Shown here: positions 9,312 to 20,039 of the stretch, in pieces
Numbering within the stretch: the stretch's first letter is position 1
How the letters are laid out: every line of letters begins with the position of its first letter
Source: Rikenellaceae bacterium
Lineage (GTDB): Bacteria; Bacteroidota; Bacteroidia; Bacteroidales; Rikenellaceae
Length of the DNA stretch: 64,000 nucleotides
Assembly: GCA_015059735.1 (NCBI GenBank)
Contig: SUZX01000008.1
Span: forward strand, 62,001 to 126,000
Direction: 5' to 3'
Translations under genes and position numbers: made by a program
The notes under the pieces: model-generated
What the model was told of the DNA's origin: nothing
The model's input: the letters and a program-made list of their open reading frames with translations, nothing else
Databases searched by the model: none

Positions 9312-9698
9312 TCACTTATTTTCAGCATCTACTATTTGGGACTCTATTCGCGCCAATACAGAGGCTTTATCTCGCAAAATCTGTTCGCGCAACTCATCAA
9401 CAGAGGCAAATTTTCGCTCCTCGCGGATTTTTTCAAGCAATTCGACCCGCATGCAACGTCCATACAGTTCACTATCATAACCAAAGATGTGGGTTTCGAG
9501 TCGTCGTTCCGACCCACCGACCGAAGGATTACAACCCAAATTTGACATCGCATCATAGCAAACACCATCGAGCCAAACTCGCGAACGATAGACTCCGTCC
9601 GCAACCGCAAGTGCTGTCGAAACGGCAATATTGGCAGTCGGAAATCCCAACGTCCGCCCCAATTGATGACCCCGTATCACAACTCCTTCAATCTGCAT
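9312..9698 (-). CDS. Stand-alone riboflavin kinase (RFK domain only)
   Basis: 128 residues that match only the C-terminal riboflavin kinase domain of the usual bifunctional RibF. The signature GRTLGFPTANI is at residues 14-24, followed by the DGVYRSRVW strand, the SNLGCNPSVGG segment and the ETHIFGYDSELYG motif. The reaction is ATP plus riboflavin to FMN. Bacterial RibF is normally about 310 residues with an N-terminal FAD synthetase domain; here the start codon is only six bases after the stop of the upstream gene, so no such domain is encoded in place. FAD synthesis must be encoded elsewhere or by a second RibF. Confidence 0.85.
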   Translation of the reverse strand: MQIEGVVIRGHQLGRTLGFPTANIAVSTALAVADGVYRSRVWLDGVCYDAMSNLGCNPSVGGSERRLETHIFGYDSELYGRCMRVELLEKIREERKFASVDELREQILRDKASVLARIESQIVDAENK

Positions 9699-9704
9699 CT
9701 GTCG

Positions 9705-10811
9705 TCAAATTTTTTCGGTCAACTGACGCACCAAACGGAATTGCGAGAAAAATTCCTTAGCAAACACACGTAACACGGTATAGGCCGGAATAGCTAACAA
9801 CATGCCGAGAATACCTGCCAACGAGCCGGCAATAAGAATCACCAAGAAGATCTCCAACGGATGCGCCTTGACACGTTCGGAATAGAGCGTAGGTTGCAGA
9901 ACGAAATCATCCAATCCTTTCAAAACCAATAACGAACAGGTGATCACCAAAATTGTTTGCCCCACGCTCATTCCTTCGATAGGAGTAACGACACCTAAAA
10001 ACAACGATATAACCCCTCCGATAAACGGGCCGGCATAAGGCACGACATTCATAACCCCCATGATCAATCCGATAAAACAGGCATCGGCAATCTGCATACC
10101 GAATAACCGCATGGTCAGCGATACGGCGACCATAAGCAGCAGACTTTCGGTCAAAATTCCGGAGATATAGCGCGACAACAACTTGGTAACCGACTCCAAA
10201 GCTCGGGTAATATTATCGTGATAGCGATCGGGAAAGATAGCCGTAACCATGTAGTTGAAAAGTCCTTCATCGCGCAGAAAAAAGAAGGTGATAAACGAAA
10301 TAGAGAGTACGGCAATAACCGATGAGAAAACCATTCCGACAATCGATGAAAAGAAGTTGTTGATCGTTTGAACATCGATCAGTTTCCGCAATGTTGCAAC
10401 CAATGAATCGACCAACGAAAACCCATTTTCCGGCACTGCAAACAATTCGTTCAAGAAACGTTGAGCCTGAGCAATCGGCTCCTCGACACTTTGAATCACT
10501 GTTCCCAGATCGAGATTCGAGAGCAGATATATTTTGCTAAATATCAATGGTATAAAGAGCGCACAAAAGAATCCAATCACGCACCAAATAACGCACAACG
10601 TTATCAACGCCGCCACCGAGCGTGGGATCTGCCATCTCCGAATTCTCCGGGTAGCAAGATTTTTCATCAACGGCTTACCGACAACGGCTAATATAGCCGA
10701 AACCAATATATAAACCACAATCGACGAAAAATACCAAACCAAAAAGAGGATGGCCGCAGCAAGAGCCGCACCCGCTATGAATCGCAAAAACGTCTGAGGC
10801 GTTGTATTCAT
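9705..10811 (-). CDS. AI-2E family transporter (PerM/YdiK-like membrane protein)
   Basis: 368 residues from the ATG at 10811. A longer in-frame start would lie over the -7 promoter element at 10845-10852 and is rejected. The layout is that of the family: two N-terminal transmembrane segments with an IVVYILVSAILAVVGKPLM stretch, a soluble helical section (about 90-150), and a C-terminal cluster of segments including GLIMGVMNVVPYAGPFIGG. Members are implicated in export of autoinducer-2 or in Na+/H+ exchange; which applies here cannot be told. It heads a unit with riboflavin kinase and ahcY. AhcY disposes of S-adenosylhomocysteine, so a link to AI-2 export is tempting, but a luxS-free cell would not make AI-2. 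Confidence 0.85.
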   Translation of the reverse strand: MNTTPQTFLRFIAGAALAAAILFLVWYFSSIVVYILVSAILAVVGKPLMKNLATRRIRRWQIPRSVAALITLCVIWCVIGFFCALFIPLIFSKIYLLSNLDLGTVIQSVEEPIAQAQRFLNELFAVPENGFSLVDSLVATLRKLIDVQTINNFFSSIVGMVFSSVIAVLSISFITFFFLRDEGLFNYMVTAIFPDRYHDNITRALESVTKLLSRYISGILTESLLLMVAVSLTMRLFGMQIADACFIGLIMGVMNVVPYAGPFIGGVISLFLGVVTPIEGMSVGQTILVITCSLLVLKGLDDFVLQPTLYSERVKAHPLEIFLVILIAGSLAGILGMLLAIPAYTVLRVFAKEFFSQFRLVRQLTEKI

Positions 10812-10844
10812 ATTCCCCGTTTCTTGTTCTATTATGGTGGTTGG

Positions 10845-10874
10845 CAAAATTAACGCCAATATCTGTCAATCAAA
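10845..10874 (-). promoter_or_regulatory. Promoter of the AI-2E / riboflavin kinase / ahcY unit
   Basis: Reverse strand: -33 TTTG (10871-10874), 18 bases, -7 TAATTTTG (10845-10852). It separates this unit from psd upstream. Confidence 0.75.
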
Positions 10875-10913
10875 AGGCTAAAATCTGCTTATGAGCGACA
10901 AAATCAATCAGTA

Positions 10914-11594
10914 TTATCCATTTATCTTCTTATGCAGACGCGCAATAGGTGTTTGCGAGCCGACAACAGCTTCGCCGATACTCACCAGCAACTCGCTGTC
11001 TTTCGGGACAAGGACATCAATGCGCGAGCCAAATTTAATGAATCCACAAACGCTGTTCTGCTCCACCTTATCACCTACTTTCATATAGGAAACGATACGA
11101 CGTGCGATCAAACCGGCAATTTGGCGAAAAAGCACCTTGCAACCAGTGTCCATGCGCACAACCGTAGTTGTACGTTCGTTCTCTGTCGATGATTTTGGAT
11201 GCCATGCAACCAAAAAACGTCCCGGGTGATATTTGAAATACTCGACAACACCGGCCACCGGCGTCCAATTCATGTGCACATTGGTTATCGACATGAAAAT
11301 CGAGATCTGCATCATATCGTCATCGAGGTACTCGTTTTCTCGGACAACCTCCGTGACAACTACGCGACCGTCACATGGAGAGAATACCAAATCTTCATCG
11401 TGAATGCGAACACGTCGCGGTTCTCTAAAAAATGCAACGATAAAGAACCAAAAAAGCAAGAGCAACACGGCACTCACCCACAACAAAGAGTTGCTCAACT
11501 GACTGGTCAATAAGTGGTAAATCAACCACCAAATCAACAGACATACAAGTCCCGAAACAGCAATAATTCGATAACCTTCTTTATTTATTCTCAT
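10914..11594 (-). CDS. psd: Phosphatidylserine decarboxylase
   Basis: 226 residues, the short bacterial form of about 220 residues. The proenzyme cleaves itself at a Gly-Ser bond to form the pyruvoyl group; the candidate site is G189-S190 in FIKFGSRIDVL, near the C-terminus as expected. Two hydrophobic segments (about 10-30 and 38-55) anchor it to the inner membrane. The SPCDGRVV and ITNVHMNW motifs fit the family. It makes phosphatidylethanolamine from phosphatidylserine. It follows cdsA by 20 bases, which joins two steps of phospholipid synthesis. Confidence 0.93.
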   Translation of the reverse strand: MRINKEGYRIIAVSGLVCLLIWWLIYHLLTSQLSNSLLWVSAVLLLLFWFFIVAFFREPRRVRIHDEDLVFSPCDGRVVVTEVVRENEYLDDDMMQISIFMSITNVHMNWTPVAGVVEYFKYHPGRFLVAWHPKSSTENERTTTVVRMDTGCKVLFRQIAGLIARRIVSYMKVGDKVEQNSVCGFIKFGSRIDVLVPKDSELLVSIGEAVVGSQTPIARLHKKING

Positions 11595-11614
11595 AACTCA
11601 TCAGGGTTTGCAGA

Positions 11615-12463
11615 TTACATAACAAAATACATATAAACAAAGGCAAAAGGTGCCGACAGCAACACCGCATCGAAGCGATCGAGAACACCACCGTGTCCGG
11701 GGATCAACTCTCCCGAATCCTTCACATCGGCAGCTCGTTTGAACATCGACTCCACCAGATCTCCCAATACACCCGTCACAGCCGTAATCAAGGCCAAACC
11801 GCCCCATGCCCACAACGAACCGCCAAGCAGATGTCCAGCAATCACTCCGAAAGCCACAGCACCTACCAATCCTCCGAAAAATCCTTCCCACGATTTTTTA
11901 GGAGAGAGACGCTCGAACAATCGGTGACGTCCGCAAGTCATGCCGACCAAGTAGGCAAAAACATCATTGGCCCAAATGATAAAAAGATAACCTACTATGA
12001 TCCACGAATTCCAACTCTCCGTGATCAAAATCGGGAAATAACATAACAACGAGATCGGGACAGCCACATAAAATACTCCCATGATCGTCACAGCAATATT
12101 TGCCACAGGCGACTCATGGCGACGCCACAACTCATAGATAAACATGCCGAAAGCAAGCAACAGCAACAATGCAAGCCCCGCTTCAAAAAGCAATCGGAAT
12201 TCGCCCGATATCGAGATATCTTCGGATACAAAGGCAAAATTCAGAACAAGGAGCAGCAATCCGGCCATGATTCCCAAAAATCGTTGTGGAACATATTTCT
12301 GTTTCTCGGCCAACGTATAAAATTCGAGTATGCCACTCGCGGTCAACAACGCCAATAGCATACCATAGGTCCATTGCGACCAAATGATGGCTCCAAGCAT
12401 CACCACCCCGAGAACAATTGCACTCGCAGTACGAACCAGCAGGTTTTTTAGTTTTTCACTCAT
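11615..12463 (-). CDS. cdsA: Phosphatidate cytidylyltransferase (CDP-diglyceride synthase)
   Basis: 282 residues with about eight membrane segments. The C-terminal signature is present: GDLVESMFKRAADVKD followed by the PGHGGVLDRFD motif. The enzyme converts phosphatidic acid and CTP to CDP-diacylglycerol in the inner membrane, the precursor of phosphatidylserine (and so of the product of psd next door). It starts 36 bases after ftsH. Confidence 0.95.
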   Translation of the reverse strand: MSEKLKNLLVRTASAIVLGVVMLGAIIWSQWTYGMLLALLTASGILEFYTLAEKQKYVPQRFLGIMAGLLLLVLNFAFVSEDISISGEFRLLFEAGLALLLLLAFGMFIYELWRRHESPVANIAVTIMGVFYVAVPISLLCYFPILITESWNSWIIVGYLFIIWANDVFAYLVGMTCGRHRLFERLSPKKSWEGFFGGLVGAVAFGVIAGHLLGGSLWAWGGLALITAVTGVLGDLVESMFKRAADVKDSGELIPGHGGVLDRFDAVLLSAPFAFVYMYFVM

Positions 12464-12499
12464 TGACTATTCAAGTTGTAGGTCAGGTTTTTCTCAAAG

Positions 12500-14518
12500 T
12501 TAGGCCGGAGTTTCATCCGAAGCGTCAGATTCCTCTTTTTCGGATTGTTCAAGTCGGGCAGCCTCTTCGCGAAGTGCTTTGGCCTCAGCTTCGCGGCGTT
12601 CTCGCTCAATGTCTTTTTTACGTTTGCCGAAAATTCGTTCTACATCTTCGGTAAAAACCACTTCACGGTCGAGTAACAATTCGGCCAACTCTTTCAATCC
12701 GGCAGCATGTTGGCGCAACACCTCTTCAGCCATGGCATAGGCCTGATCGATCACTTTGCGAGCCTCTGTATCGATTCGCTCGGCGGTCTGCTCCGAATAG
12801 GGTTTTGTGAGCGCCATATCACTTTGCCCCGTAGAGTCGTAGAAACTCAAATTACCAACTTCGGAGCTCATGCCGTAATAGGCTACCATCGCATAGGCCT
12901 GTTTGGTTACACGTTCCAAATCGTTCAACGCTCCGGTCGAGACATGCCCGAAAGTCAATTGCTCGGAGACGCGTCCGCCCAATGTCGCGGCAAGTTCGTC
13001 CATCAGTTGCTCGCGTGTGGTGATCTGCCGCTCTTCGGGAAGATACCATGCTGCACCAAGAGCTTTGCCACGAGGAATGATCGTGACCTTGATGAGCGGA
13101 CTGGCATTTTCAAGGATCCAACTTACCGTAGCATGACCAGCTTCGTGATATGCAATCACTCGTTTTTCCTCATCCGTGATGATCTTATTCTTGCGCTCCA
13201 AGCCTCCGATAATGCGATCGATAGCAGCCAAAAAATCCTCTTTTGCGATGAATTTCTTATTGTGACGAGCCGCAATCAACGCCGCCTCGTTGCAGACATT
13301 GGCAATATCGGCACCCGAGAATCCGGGGGTTTGACGAGCCAAAAACGAACGATCGAGCGTAGGATCGAGTTTCAGCGGGCGCAGATGGACATTGAAAATC
13401 TCCTCGCGCTCTTTGACATCGGGCAACCCCACTTCGATTTGGCGATCGAAACGACCGGCACGCATCAACGCTTTATCCAAAATATCGGCACGGTTGGTGG
13501 CTGCCAAAACAATCACACCTGCATTGGTTTGAAACCCATCCATCTCTGTAAGCAGTTGGTTAAGCGTGTTTTCGCGTTCATCATTTCCCGAAAATCCTGC
13601 ATTTTTCCCACGAGCACGCCCAATGGCATCGATCTCATCAATAAAAACAATACAGGGAGCTTTCTGTTTGGCTTGCTCGAAGAGGTCACGCACGCGCGAA
13701 GCTCCGACACCGACAAACATCTCGACAAAGTCGGATCCCGAAATTGAGAGGAACGGCACATTGGCCTCACCAGCAACCGCTTTAGCTAACAACGTTTTAC
13801 CCGTTCCCGGAGGGCCTACCAACAATGCTCCTTTCGGGATTTTGGCACCCAATTCGCGGTATTTATCGGCCTTTTTGAGGAAATCAACAATCTCCATGAT
13901 CTCAACTTTGGCCTCTTCCAAACCAGCAACATCCTTAAATGTCACGCGCTTGGAGTTATCTTTATCAAAGACTTGAGCTTTGGCTTTTCCAACATTCATG
14001 ATACCGCCACCGGCGCCTCCCCCACCACGCGACATCGAACGCATAACGAAAAACCACACACCGATAATCAATATCCATGGCAGGAAATTGATCAATAAAG
14101 AGGTCCAATCGCTCTTTTCGTTGACATACTCAACAGGAACAGAAACTCCGGAAGGCTCTGCTGCTTTCAAATCCTCACGAAAAGAGGGAACATCCGGAAT
14201 CGTATAAACCAATTGAGGTCCTTGTTCGGGTAAATTATGCAACTTGCGATTGGTTGAATCATTACGATACTTCTCCCCTGCATGTTTTTTGAGAAATATT
14301 TGCGCATGTTCACGATTTACCACACTGATTCTCTCGACATCTCCCTGTTCAACCATCGGTTTAACAGTAGGCCAATCAACTTGAATTGGCTCGTTGGGAG
14401 GAGTACCCAAAGCCCACCAACCCAACATAAAGGCGGCAATCAAACCATACACCCACATCAGCGAAAACTGCGGGAAATTCTTCGGCCGTTTTTTGAAGTT
14501 ATTTTTTTGTTGTGCCAT
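12500..14518 (-). CDS. ftsH: ATP-dependent membrane zinc metalloprotease FtsH
   Basis: 672 residues. Two transmembrane segments near the N-terminus (about 15-35 and 135-155) flank a periplasmic domain. The AAA+ module has Walker A GPPGTGKT from about residue 235, Walker [11 protein letters not shown], and the second region of homology [21 protein letters not shown]. The zinc site is H458-E-A-G-H462. The C-terminal tail (about 630-672) is a charged coiled coil rich in Glu/Arg/Ala. FtsH degrades misassembled membrane proteins and some regulators. The gene begins three bases after rsfS and precedes cdsA, an arrangement seen in other Bacteroidetes. Confidence 0.97.
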   Translation of the reverse strand: MAQQKNNFKKRPKNFPQFSLMWVYGLIAAFMLGWWALGTPPNEPIQVDWPTVKPMVEQGDVERISVVNREHAQIFLKKHAGEKYRNDSTNRKLHNLPEQGPQLVYTIPDVPSFREDLKAAEPSGVSVPVEYVNEKSDWTSLLINFLPWILIIGVWFFVMRSMSRGGGGAGGGIMNVGKAKAQVFDKDNSKRVTFKDVAGLEEAKVEIMEIVDFLKKADKYRELGAKIPKGALLVGPPGTGKTLLAKAVAGEANVPFLSISGSDFVEMFVGVGASRVRDLFEQAKQKAPCIVFIDEIDAIGRARGKNAGFSGNDERENTLNQLLTEMDGFQTNAGVIVLAATNRADILDKALMRAGRFDRQIEVGLPDVKEREEIFNVHLRPLKLDPTLDRSFLARQTPGFSGADIANVCNEAALIAARHNKKFIAKEDFLAAIDRIIGGLERKNKIITDEEKRVIAYHEAGHATVSWILENASPLIKVTIIPRGKALGAAWYLPEERQITTREQLMDELAATLGGRVSEQLTFGHVSTGALNDLERVTKQAYAMVAYYGMSSEVGNLSFYDSTGQSDMALTKPYSEQTAERIDTEARKVIDQAYAMAEEVLRQHAAGLKELAELLLDREVVFTEDVERIFGKRKKDIERERREAEAKALREEAARLEQSEKEESDASDETPA

Positions 14519-14521
14519 AAC

Positions 14522-14872
14522 TTATTCTTCGTATTCGTAGCGCTTGATCGGAGCATCTGCCCACAACTCCTCCAATTTATAAAACTCTCGCAACTCCGTG
14601 GTAAAAACATGCACCACAACATCCACAAAGTCCAATGCAATCCACAACGCAGTTTGCTGTCCTTCGATGCGCCAGACCTTTTCACCCAACACTTCGAGGA
14701 CCTTTTCTTCGACGCTGTCGGCAATAGCTGCCACCTGTGTCGTGGTGTCGGCATTGCAAACCACAAAGTGCGAACAGATAGCACCATCAAAACCCGAAAG
14801 GTCTAACGATACAATATTCTTACCTTTTTTATCTTCAATCGCCTGAACGATCGTTTCAATCAATTTCTCCAT
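14522..14872 (-). CDS. rsfS: Ribosome silencing factor RsfS
   Basis: 116 residues, the typical length of the RsfS/YbeB/Iojap family. Recognised by the central GAICSHFVVCNADTTTQVAA segment and the WRIEGQQTALWIALDFVDVVVHVF segment. RsfS binds L14 of the large ribosomal subunit and blocks subunit joining when nutrients are scarce. First gene of the rsfS-ftsH-cdsA-psd unit. Confidence 0.94.
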   Translation of the reverse strand: MEKLIETIVQAIEDKKGKNIVSLDLSGFDGAICSHFVVCNADTTTQVAAIADSVEEKVLEVLGEKVWRIEGQQTALWIALDFVDVVVHVFTTELREFYKLEELWADAPIKRYEYEE

Positions 14873-14904
14873 AAATCTTTTTCCGATATATGCCTATAAC
14901 CTTG

Positions 14905-14912
14905 CAAAGGTA
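14905..14912 (-). promoter_or_regulatory. -7 element of the rsfS-ftsH-cdsA-psd operon
   Basis: TACCTTTG on the reverse strand, matching TAnnTTTG, 33 bases before the rsfS start. The -33 region is TTTT, a weak match. Confidence 0.6.
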
Positions 14913-15010
14913 TAAATTTAGTGGCGGAATAAAAAATTATATGCCAAAAATAAGAAAATCCGAGGCAAAAACAAAGAAAATGGTAATTATATACGAGATT
15001 CTGCGTCACA

Positions 15011-15051
15011 GAAAAGAACAGCGGGCATCCAACACTTTGGACACCCGCTGT
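15011..15051 (-). terminator. Terminator of groES-groEL
   Basis: Reverse strand: ACAGCGGG and CCCGCTGT (8 bp) enclose a two-base internal loop and an inner TCCAA/TTGGA stem with loop AGTG. A TTCTTTTC tract follows. It lies 24 bases after the groEL stop. Confidence 0.85.
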
Positions 15052-15074
15052 CTGTTAGATAATGAGCAAACAGA

Positions 15075-16727
<1,653 letters not shown>

Positions 16728-16730
16728 TTA

Positions 16731-17000
16731 TTAGATGATAGCCAAAATATCGTTTTGTTTCATAATGAGATAAGTTTCACCCTCGATCTGCAACTCCTGC
16801 CCAGCATACTTGCCATAGAGCACTTGATCGCCAACCTTAACCTCCATTTTTACCTCCGAAGTACCGGGGCCTACGGCCACCACTTTTCCTGCAAGGGGTT
16901 TCTCTTTGGCTGTGTCAGGGATAATCAATCCGCCGGCTGTTTTCTCCTCCGCGGCATTCGGCAGAATCAACACGCGGTCCGATAATGGTTTTACGTTCAT
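16731..17000 (-). CDS. groES: Co-chaperonin GroES (10 kDa)
   Basis: 89 residues. Shows the N-terminal [10 protein letters not shown] strand, the mobile-loop region [18 protein letters not shown] that contacts GroEL, and the AVGPGT and YGKYAGQEL segments. First gene of the bicistronic chaperonin operon; its upstream region is unusual (17063-17178). Confidence 0.98.
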   Translation of the reverse strand: MNVKPLSDRVLILPNAAEEKTAGGLIIPDTAKEKPLAGKVVAVGPGTSEVKMEVKVGDQVLYGKYAGQELQIEGETYLIMKQNDILAII

Positions 17001-17062
17001 AGCTGTTTTATTTTAATATGAATAATATGTGCAATTTATTTTCCAGTTGCAATTATTATTAC

Positions 17063-17178
17063 AACAATCGTTGTGCCAACCTGATTTTGGCACATTTTTC
17101 TGCCAACTTGCCTCTTTCAACGTGACAATTTGTCACTCCGCCTTGTATTCCCCCAAATGAAAGGTGTCACTTCGTCAC
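17063..17178 (-). promoter_or_regulatory. Palindrome cluster and sigma-54-like element upstream of groES
   Basis: Several inverted repeats are stacked here. GTGCCAA-N7-TTGGCAC spans 17073-17093. TTGGCA-N8-TGCCAA spans 17087-17106 and shares an arm with it. GTGACAA-T-TTGTCAC spans 17122-17136. Two further GTCAC units lie at 17166-17178. On the reverse strand the sequence at 17078-17063 reads TGGCAC-N5-TTGTT, close to the sigma-54 form TGGCAC-N5-TTGCA but with T in place of the -12 C. No good TAnnTTTG element was found between here and groES. The classical CIRCE operator is absent. The remaining bases, 17179-17339, show nothing recognisable. Confidence 0.45.
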
Positions 17179-17339
17179 TAAAAAAACGAAATCAAGTTGA
17201 TTCCTCTTTGCTTATGTATCCGATCGATAATCCGACGTAATCCATAATTGCTTATAAACTGTGTAATACCGATTTCAGATGTCTCCCCCAAAAAACATTT
17301 TACCAATATTTAGGTATTTATCTTTCACAAATATCCCTC

Positions 17340-17347
17340 TATCTTTG
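17340..17347 (+). promoter_or_regulatory. -7 element of the TonB-dependent receptor gene
   Basis: TATCTTTG, an exact TAnnTTTG match, 45 bases before the ATG at 17393. The -33 region (about 17317-17320) is TTTA. It also argues against a longer in-frame start at 17279. Confidence 0.65.
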
Positions 17348-17392
17348 CCTCCCGAAATTACGAAACGACAAACCATTATAAAATATAAAAAA

Positions 17393-19732
17393 ATGAGGAA
17401 ATTTTTACTTATCATTGCTTTATTAGGAGCATTGAATCCCAAATTATCGGCTCAGCGGGGGACCAAAACCGATGCTCACCTTTTCGGTCATGTGATCGAC
17501 AAGAAAAATCATGAGCATGTGGCCTATGCAACGATCGTTCTGATCGGCACAACGCTCGGCACGACAACCGATGCCACTGGACACTTCTTGTTAAAAAACC
17601 TGCCATTCGGCGATTATGAGGTTGAGGTACGTGCGTTGGGTTATGCCACGGAGCGCAAAAAGGTCTGCTTACACGCCCAAGGAATGGTTGAGTTGAATTT
17701 CGAAATCTCGGAACAAAATGTGACGGTCGGCCAAGTGGTTGTTTCGGCAAACCGAAGCGAAACCCTCAAACGCGAAGCACCTTCGTTGGTAAATGTACTC
17801 GATGACGAGTTGTTTGCCCGTGTATCGACAAGTGCTCTTTCTGGAGGTTTATCGTATCAACCCGGTGTACGCGTGGAAAACACCTGCCAAAACTGCGGAT
17901 TTCCCCAAGTACGCATCAACGGTCTTGACGGTCGCTACTCACAGATCTTGATCGATTCGCATCCCTTATTTTCGGCATTGACCGGTGTTTACGGATTGGA
18001 GCAGATTCCTGCCAACATGATCGAGCGCGTAGAGGTATTGCGCGGAGGCGGATCGGCATTGTACGGATCCTCGGCTATCGGTGGCACAATCAATGTGATC
18101 ACCAAAGACCCGACACGCAGCATGGCCGAAATAGGACATACCATCACATCACTCGGATGCAGCAACTCCTATGAAAATACCACAACACTCAATGCTTCGC
18201 TTGTATCAGATAGCGGGAAGGCTGCAATTGCCGTTTTCGGACAAATTCGCAACGGAGCGGGATACGATGACAACGGAGATGGATTCACGGAGATTCTCGA
18301 TGTAAACTCTGAGGCTGTCGGCATGCGCTCTTTCTTTCGGACGAGTGCCTATTCACGCATTACAGCGCAATATCACCATATAAAAGATTATCGTCGCGGA
18401 GGAGATCAGCTCCACCTGCCCCCGCATCAGGCTTTGGTATGCGAAAAGGCAGACCACACGATTGACGGTGGTAGTATCGCATTCGATTGGTCAACGGCCG
18501 ATCGTTCGAACCGCCTCAACACCTACTTCTCGTTCCAAAATACATCCCGTGACAGTTTTTATGGAGGTCCCATCGAAGAGATAGATGACAACGGCAATGT
18601 AACAGATGTCCATGGTGATCCCAATGCTTACGGACACACCGACGATCTAACATTGGCAGCCGGCTTACAATATGTACACGCATTCAAGAAGTTGCTGTTC
18701 CTGCCCTCGGAGTTGACCCTCGGTATCGAATACAGCCACAACAACCTACACGACACATCCATTGGTTATGATATAGACACCAAGCAAAAGACTCATATTT
18801 ATGGAGGATACATCCAAAACGAATGGAAAAACAAGCAGTGGTCGGTACTTATCGGAGGTCGTCTCGACAAACACAATTTGGTGGATAACGTGATCTTCTC
18901 ACCCCGTGTAAACCTGCGTTACAGCCCGCTTGAAGAGTTGAGTCTGCGATTGAGCTATGCGGGAGGTTATCGCGCTCCGCAAGCCTACGACGAGGACTTG
19001 CATATTGCCATTGTCGGTGGCGAACGCACCCGCATTCGTTTGGCCGAGAATCTCACAGAGGAGCGTTCTTCGTCATGGAGTGCTTCGTTGGAGTGGAATC
19101 GCATGTTCGGCAAGGTGTCAACCACTTGGGTTTTGGAAGGTTTCTACACAACTCTCGATGATGTTTTCGCACTACGCACCATCGGAGAGGAAAACGGAGC
19201 GACCATCCAAGAGCGATACAACGGCTCGGGAGCTACGGTTGGCGGTATAAATTTCGAAGCGATGGCTAAATTTTCGGAGTGGTGCGATCTTCAAGCCGGA
19301 TTCACATGGCAAAAAAGCACCTACAAAGAGCCCGAACAGTGGAGTGAAGATCCGACGGTGGCCGCCTCGAAGCGCATGTTCCGCACACCGGACACATACG
19401 GCTATTTCACACTTTTGTTAAAGCCGTGGAAACCCCTCGAAATTGATTTGACAGGAAATTATACGGGATCGATGCTCGTACAGCACTTCGTAAGTTCGGG
19501 TACCGACAAAGATATAGCCGTCGAGACACCTCATTTTATGGATATTAACCTTCGTTTGGCATACAAGGTGCAACTCTACAAAGATATCCAGTTGGAGTTA
19601 TTCGGAGGTATAAAGAATATTTTCAATGCGTATCAAGACGATTTCGATATGGGGATGAATCGCGATTCGGGTTATGTTTACGGCCCGTTGATGCCACGCA
19701 GTTGGTTCCTCGGTGCAAAAATCCGCTTCTAA
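17393..19732 (+). CDS. TonB-dependent outer-membrane receptor with N-terminal carboxypeptidase-like domain
   Basis: 779 residues from the ATG at 17393, which starts a signal peptide (about 1-20, ending LSA-Q). An upstream in-frame start would add 38 non-signal residues and lie before the promoter. A carboxypeptidase-regulatory-like domain (about 30-110) is followed by the plug (about 125-235; NGLDGRYSQILIDSHP and EVLRGGGSALYGSSAIGGTI) and the barrel, ending in aromatic F (AKIRF). A CQNCGF cysteine pair sits in the plug. It is not SusC-like and no SusD follows, so a metal-chelate, haem or corrinoid ligand is more likely than a glycan. No partner genes are adjacent. Confidence 0.9.
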   Translation: MRKFLLIIALLGALNPKLSAQRGTKTDAHLFGHVIDKKNHEHVAYATIVLIGTTLGTTTDATGHFLLKNLPFGDYEVEVRALGYATERKKVCLHAQGMVELNFEISEQNVTVGQVVVSANRSETLKREAPSLVNVLDDELFARVSTSALSGGLSYQPGVRVENTCQNCGFPQVRINGLDGRYSQILIDSHPLFSALTGVYGLEQIPANMIERVEVLRGGGSALYGSSAIGGTINVITKDPTRSMAEIGHTITSLGCSNSYENTTTLNASLVSDSGKAAIAVFGQIRNGAGYDDNGDGFTEILDVNSEAVGMRSFFRTSAYSRITAQYHHIKDYRRGGDQLHLPPHQALVCEKADHTIDGGSIAFDWSTADRSNRLNTYFSFQNTSRDSFYGGPIEEIDDNGNVTDVHGDPNAYGHTDDLTLAAGLQYVHAFKKLLFLPSELTLGIEYSHNNLHDTSIGYDIDTKQKTHIYGGYIQNEWKNKQWSVLIGGRLDKHNLVDNVIFSPRVNLRYSPLEELSLRLSYAGGYRAPQAYDEDLHIAIVGGERTRIRLAENLTEERSSSWSASLEWNRMFGKVSTTWVLEGFYTTLDDVFALRTIGEENGATIQERYNGSGATVGGINFEAMAKFSEWCDLQAGFTWQKSTYKEPEQWSEDPTVAASKRMFRTPDTYGYFTLLLKPWKPLEIDLTGNYTGSMLVQHFVSSGTDKDIAVETPHFMDINLRLAYKVQLYKDIQLELFGGIKNIFNAYQDDFDMGMNRDSGYVYGPLMPRSWFLGAKIRF

Positions 19733-19764
19733 AAAGCATAGAAAAGAAAATTTTTCGATTTTTA

Positions 19765-19796
19765 TTTGGAGCAGATCAAAAAAACCTTTATATTTG
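19765..19796 (+). promoter_or_regulatory. Promoter of tRNA-His
   Basis: -33 TTTG (19765-19768), 20 bases, -7 TATATTTG (19789-19796). About 30 bases before the tRNA. Confidence 0.85.
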
Positions 19797-19827
19797 CACT
19801 CCGATTTACGAAAGGTAGATCGTAGAT

Positions 19828-19902
<75 letters not shown>

Positions 19903-19906
19903 CTTG

Positions 19907-19942
19907 AAAACCTTATAACAAGTGATGTTATGAGGTTTTTTT
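19907..19942 (+). terminator. Terminator of tRNA-His
   Basis: A 13-bp stem with one wobble, AAAACCTTATAAC / GTTATGAGGTTTT, seven-base loop, and a run of T to 19942. Confidence 0.85.
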
Positions 19943-20039
19943 GTTTTTATACTTTTTTTATTCCCAGCAAAAAAAGTGAGTGAGACTCCAAAGCCCCACT
20001 CACATTCAAACGAAAGCAGATTTACAACCTACATCATCA

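Noticed and set aside
10845..10874. SAM or SAH riboswitch controlling ahcY
   Set aside because: The space before ahcY is 26 bases and the leader of its unit is about 30 bases; neither can hold a known riboswitch.
12707..13747. 346-codon open frame opposite ftsH
   Set aside because: Antisense to the conserved AAA+ and protease regions of FtsH; composition is that of a shadow frame.
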